Positions 61,590 through 64,000 of a stretch of DNA of 64,000 nucleotides are shown one piece after another; position 1 is the stretch's first letter, and the number at the start of each line of letters is the position of its first letter. Location: contig CAZWMT010000005.1 in the NCBI GenBank assembly GCA_964635055.1, positions 1 through 64,000 of the forward strand. Reading direction: 5' to 3'. Under the pieces are notes generated by a model that was given only the letters and a program-made list of their open reading frames with translations, did not search any database and was not told the origin of the DNA. This stretch comes from JAEUJM01 sp964635055. Its GTDB lineage: Bacteria; Actinomycetota; Acidimicrobiia; Acidimicrobiales; DATDAH01. A program made the translations under genes and the position numbers.

Positions 61590-63095
61590 GTGCGTCCTCT
61601 TCTCCGGCTTCCCACCGTCGTCGCCGCTTGCGTCACCATGGCCCTTCTGGCGGCCGCGTGCGGCGGCGGGAGCGAGGCGGGCACCCCGAGCGCGTCTACC
61701 GTTCCGCAGGCCGCGCCCGATGCCCCGAACGTCGTGGTGATCATGACCGACGACCAGACGGTGGAGAGCATGCGGGTGATGAGCCGCACCAAGGCGCTGC
61801 TCGCCGACCAGGGCACCACCTTCTCGGAGTTCGTCACCAGCTTCCCGCTCTGCTGCCCGTCACGAGCCACGTTCCTCACCGGCCAGTACGCGTTCAACCA
61901 CGGCGTGGTCGACAACATCGGCCCGAACGGCGGCTACTACTCGCTCGACAACCGCCAGACCCTGCCGGTGTGGCTGCAACGGGCCGGCTACGCCACCAGC
62001 TTCGTCGGCCACTACCTGTACCGCTACGGGAGCCGGCGCCCGCGGGAGATCCCACCGGGGTGGGATCGCTGGTTCGCCACGATCGACCCCAGCACCTTCC
62101 ACTACTTCGACTACGACGTGAACGACAACGGCCGCGTCGTGCGCTACGGGCACGAGGAAGAGGACTACCAGACCGACGTGATGGCCGAGCGGGCGGTCAG
62201 CGAGGTGGAGCGACTGGCGCGCGGCGACCAGCCGTTCTTCCTGAACCTGTGGACCCTTGCGCCCCACGTGGCCGAGCCCGAGCGCAGCCCGCTGGCGCCG
62301 GACCTGCAGGCGGTCCCCGCGCCCCGCGACCTCCACACCTTCGAGCAGCAGTGGTGGACCACCGACGAGGCGCCGGCGTTCGACGAGGAGGAGGTGAGCG
62401 ACAAGCCGACGTTCATCCAGGAGATGTCGCGCATGCTCCCCGTCACCCAGATCGCCGCGCAGGCGCACTACCAGCGTGCCCTCGAGTCGCTCCTGGCGGT
62501 GGACCGGGCGGTGGATGGCATCGTCACCGCGCTCGACGACGCCGGCGTGCTGGACGACACCGTCATCGTGTTCACCTCAGACAACGGCTTCCTCCAGGGC
62601 GAGCACCGGGTGCGCGACGCCAAGACCGTGCCGTACGAGGAAGCCATCCGCGTCCCGCTGCTGATCCGCGGCCCCGGGTTCCCAGCGGGCGCCACCGCGC
62701 CGCAGTTGACCGCCAACATCGACCTCGCGCCCACCATCCTCGACCTGGCGGGGGTGTCCGCCGGCCTGGAGCAGGACGGCCAGTCGTTGCTGGCGTTGGC
62801 GTCCGACCCCGGAGGCGTCGCCGACGACCGGGCCGTCTACGTGCAGAACGCCCCGACCGGCGAGGGCGACATCCCGCACTTCGACGGGGTCCGCGTGCCG
62901 GGATACGTCTACGTGGAGTACGCACCGGGCGCCCGCGAGCTCTACGACCTCGCCGCCGACCCCTGGGAACTGGACAACGTGGCCGGCGACCCCGCCTATG
63001 CCGGGCTGCAGCGTCATCTGGCCGACCTCCTCGTGGCGCTGCGCGGCTGCCACGGCGAGTCGTGCACGGAGCCGCGCTTCGATCCGCCGGGTTAG
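61590..63095 (+). CDS. sulfatase lipoprotein
   Basis: A 501-residue sulfatase exported as a probable lipoprotein: signal segment with LLAAAC, Cys24, and a Gly/Ser/Thr linker. Catalytic features are NVVVIMTDDQTVESM, FPLCCPSRATFLTGQYAFNHGV with the formylglycine Cys, APHVAEPE and FTSDNGFLQGEHR. It resembles N-acetylglucosamine-6-sulfatase-like enzymes, and extracellular sulfated polysaccharide is a plausible substrate. GTG 61590 is chosen because it puts the signal peptide at the N-terminus. Confidence 0.88.
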   Translation: MRPLLRLPTVVAACVTMALLAAACGGGSEAGTPSASTVPQAAPDAPNVVVIMTDDQTVESMRVMSRTKALLADQGTTFSEFVTSFPLCCPSRATFLTGQYAFNHGVVDNIGPNGGYYSLDNRQTLPVWLQRAGYATSFVGHYLYRYGSRRPREIPPGWDRWFATIDPSTFHYFDYDVNDNGRVVRYGHEEEDYQTDVMAERAVSEVERLARGDQPFFLNLWTLAPHVAEPERSPLAPDLQAVPAPRDLHTFEQQWWTTDEAPAFDEEEVSDKPTFIQEMSRMLPVTQIAAQAHYQRALESLLAVDRAVDGIVTALDDAGVLDDTVIVFTSDNGFLQGEHRVRDAKTVPYEEAIRVPLLIRGPGFPAGATAPQLTANIDLAPTILDLAGVSAGLEQDGQSLLALASDPGGVADDRAVYVQNAPTGEGDIPHFDGVRVPGYVYVEYAPGARELYDLAADPWELDNVAGDPAYAGLQRHLADLLVALRGCHGESCTEPRFDPPG

Positions 63096-63105
63096 GTTTG
63101 GGGCG

Positions 63106-63810
63106 ATGTGCGGCCGGTTCGTCTCCGCCACCCCGCCCGACCAGATCGCCAAGTACTTCGACGTCGCGGAGACGTCGGAGACGCTGCTGGAGCCGAACTA
63201 CAACGTGGCGCCGACCACCGACATCTACACGGTGCTGGTCAGCGGCGGCGTGCGGCGCCTCGAGCCGATCCACTGGGGCCTCGTGCCGTGGTGGGCCAAG
63301 GACATCAAGGTGGGCAATCGCATGATCAACGCCCGCGCCGAGACCCTGGCGGAGAAGAACGCGTTCAAGCGGGCCTTCCGCAAGCGACGCTGCATCGTCC
63401 CGGCCGACGGCTTCTACGAGTGGCAGAAGCGCCCCGGCCACAAGCACAAGCAGCCGTTCTACATCGAGCGGGCCGACGGCGAGCCGCTGGCGTTCGCGGG
63501 CTTGTGGGAGGTGTGGCGGGGGCCTGACCGTGACGGGCAGCCGTTCCCCAGCGCCACCATCGTCACCGGCCCGGCCAACGAGACGATGGCTGCGATCCAC
63601 GACCGCATGCCGATCGTGTTGCCGCCCGACGCGTGGGACACGTGGCTCGACCCCGAGGTGGACGACCTCGACCTGCTGGGCCGGTTCCTCGTGCCCGCCC
63701 CCTCGGCGCTGATCACCATGCACCCGGTCAGCACCGAGGTGAACAACGTGCGCAACGGGGGCCCGCAGCTCATCGACGAGATCGACGCGCCCGGCGACGC
63801 GCCGGCGTGA
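63106..63810 (+). CDS. SOS-response-associated peptidase (YedK/HMCES)
   Basis: A 234-residue protein of the YedK/HMCES family, which crosslinks to abasic sites in single-stranded DNA through its Cys2. The sequence starts MCGRFVSATPPDQ, so removal of Met exposes the Cys. Other hallmarks are the Asn in EPNYNVAPT, INARAETLAEKNAFKRAFRK, the Glu in VPADGFYEWQ and the His in IHDRMPIVLP. ATG 63106 is the only possible start for the family. Confidence 0.93.
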   Translation: MCGRFVSATPPDQIAKYFDVAETSETLLEPNYNVAPTTDIYTVLVSGGVRRLEPIHWGLVPWWAKDIKVGNRMINARAETLAEKNAFKRAFRKRRCIVPADGFYEWQKRPGHKHKQPFYIERADGEPLAFAGLWEVWRGPDRDGQPFPSATIVTGPANETMAAIHDRMPIVLPPDAWDTWLDPEVDDLDLLGRFLVPAPSALITMHPVSTEVNNVRNGGPQLIDEIDAPGDAPA

Positions 63811-64000
63811 GCGCGGGGGGTGGGAGCAGGTCGGTGCCCACGGCACCGAGCCGATGGCAGACGCGGCAGCGACGGCTCGACAACCTGGTCCTGCGCTGGC
63901 AGGCGCGCCTCGACAGCGACTCGGCCGACCGCATCGTGCCGTGGGTCTCGGCGCTCGTGCTCTTCGTCGTGCTCGCCGGCCTGGCGCTGGCGCGGGCCCG
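63807..64000 (+). CDS. membrane protein, 5' part only
   Basis: GTG 63807 overlaps the stop of the preceding gene as GTGA and opens a frame that runs off the window. Sixty-four residues are visible: a basic cytosolic start (PSRWQTRQRRLDNLVLRWQ), then the first membrane helix (WVSALVLFVVLAGLALARA). It could be any polytopic protein; DUF2079-type proteins begin this way, but I cannot assign it. Confidence 0.55.
   Translation, partial: MSAGGGSRSVPTAPSRWQTRQRRLDNLVLRWQARLDSDSADRIVPWVSALVLFVVLAGLALARA

Overview
The window is 64 kb of GC-rich (about 70% by eye) bacterial chromosome with many GTG starts, short or negative gene spacings, and a gene order shared with Actinobacteria. The run tlyA-nadK-recN-steA-mctB-(murJ)-pyrG-nudix-xerD, followed by scpA-scpB-rluB-...-cmk-...-der, matches the Mycobacterium block around tlyA to engA as I remember it. 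The aromatic genes nested in it, the DUF222/HNH protein and the overall style suggest a deep-branching actinobacterium, possibly Acidimicrobiia (Iamia/Ilumatobacter-like). The lineage call is inference; no 16S gene is present.

Layout. 1-490: 3' end of 23S rRNA, 5S rRNA and the operon terminator. 539-11051: TPR protein, an SSB-like protein, class I aldolase, 2-oxoacid:ferredoxin oxidoreductase (korAB), DUF1015 protein, HAD phosphatase, an orphan betaine/choline-type binding lipoprotein, pyrophosphatase and a Lys/Ala-repeat protein. 11048-21349: a dense block of ribosome methylation, NAD kinase, RecN and cell-envelope genes (WecA-like transferase, SteA, MctB/SteB, MurJ, a large phosphatase-like membrane protein). 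21439-31642: pyrG, Nudix, XerD, DksA-like, HD, AAA+, GNAT and trpS. 31735-38632: scpA-scpB-rluB-aroH-tyrA-aroA-cmk-plsC, apparently one long transcription unit joining chromosome segregation, ribosome maturation and aromatic amino acid synthesis. 38651-48038: ispH, a PDZ/radical-SAM DUF512 protein, der, a SpoIIE-type phosphatase, an acyl-CoA carboxylase subunit and a glycosyltransferase-like membrane protein.

Accessory region, 48185-56100. A DUF222/HNH gene precedes tRNA-Pro(GGG). The last 50 bases of that tRNA, from the anticodon stem through CCA, are repeated exactly at 54022-54071, enclosing 4.36 kb of small, mostly unknown genes. These include a 5'-truncated WhiB-like frame, a gene with two apparent frameshifts, an AlpA/excisionase-like HTH gene preceded by a 16-base direct repeat, and a HIRAN-domain gene split by an in-frame amber codon. 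To the right of the second repeat lie a HEPN-like gene and the C-terminal stub of a tyrosine integrase. Both copies of the tRNA end are followed by a hairpin and then by paired TGWCAGCG octamers, which suggests two related elements used the same site in succession. This decaying double integration is the most unusual part of the window.

56326-64000: DUF6941 protein, two sulfatases of different types flanking a CocE/NonD-type hydrolase, a YedK/HMCES-type protein and the start of a membrane protein. Other unexplained structures are a 168-base inverted-repeat element at 1753-1920, a 98-base palindrome at 6744-6841, a 15-base tandem repeat carrying gagagg at 46351-46425, and a tlyA gene whose S4 domain has no ATG, GTG or TTG start.
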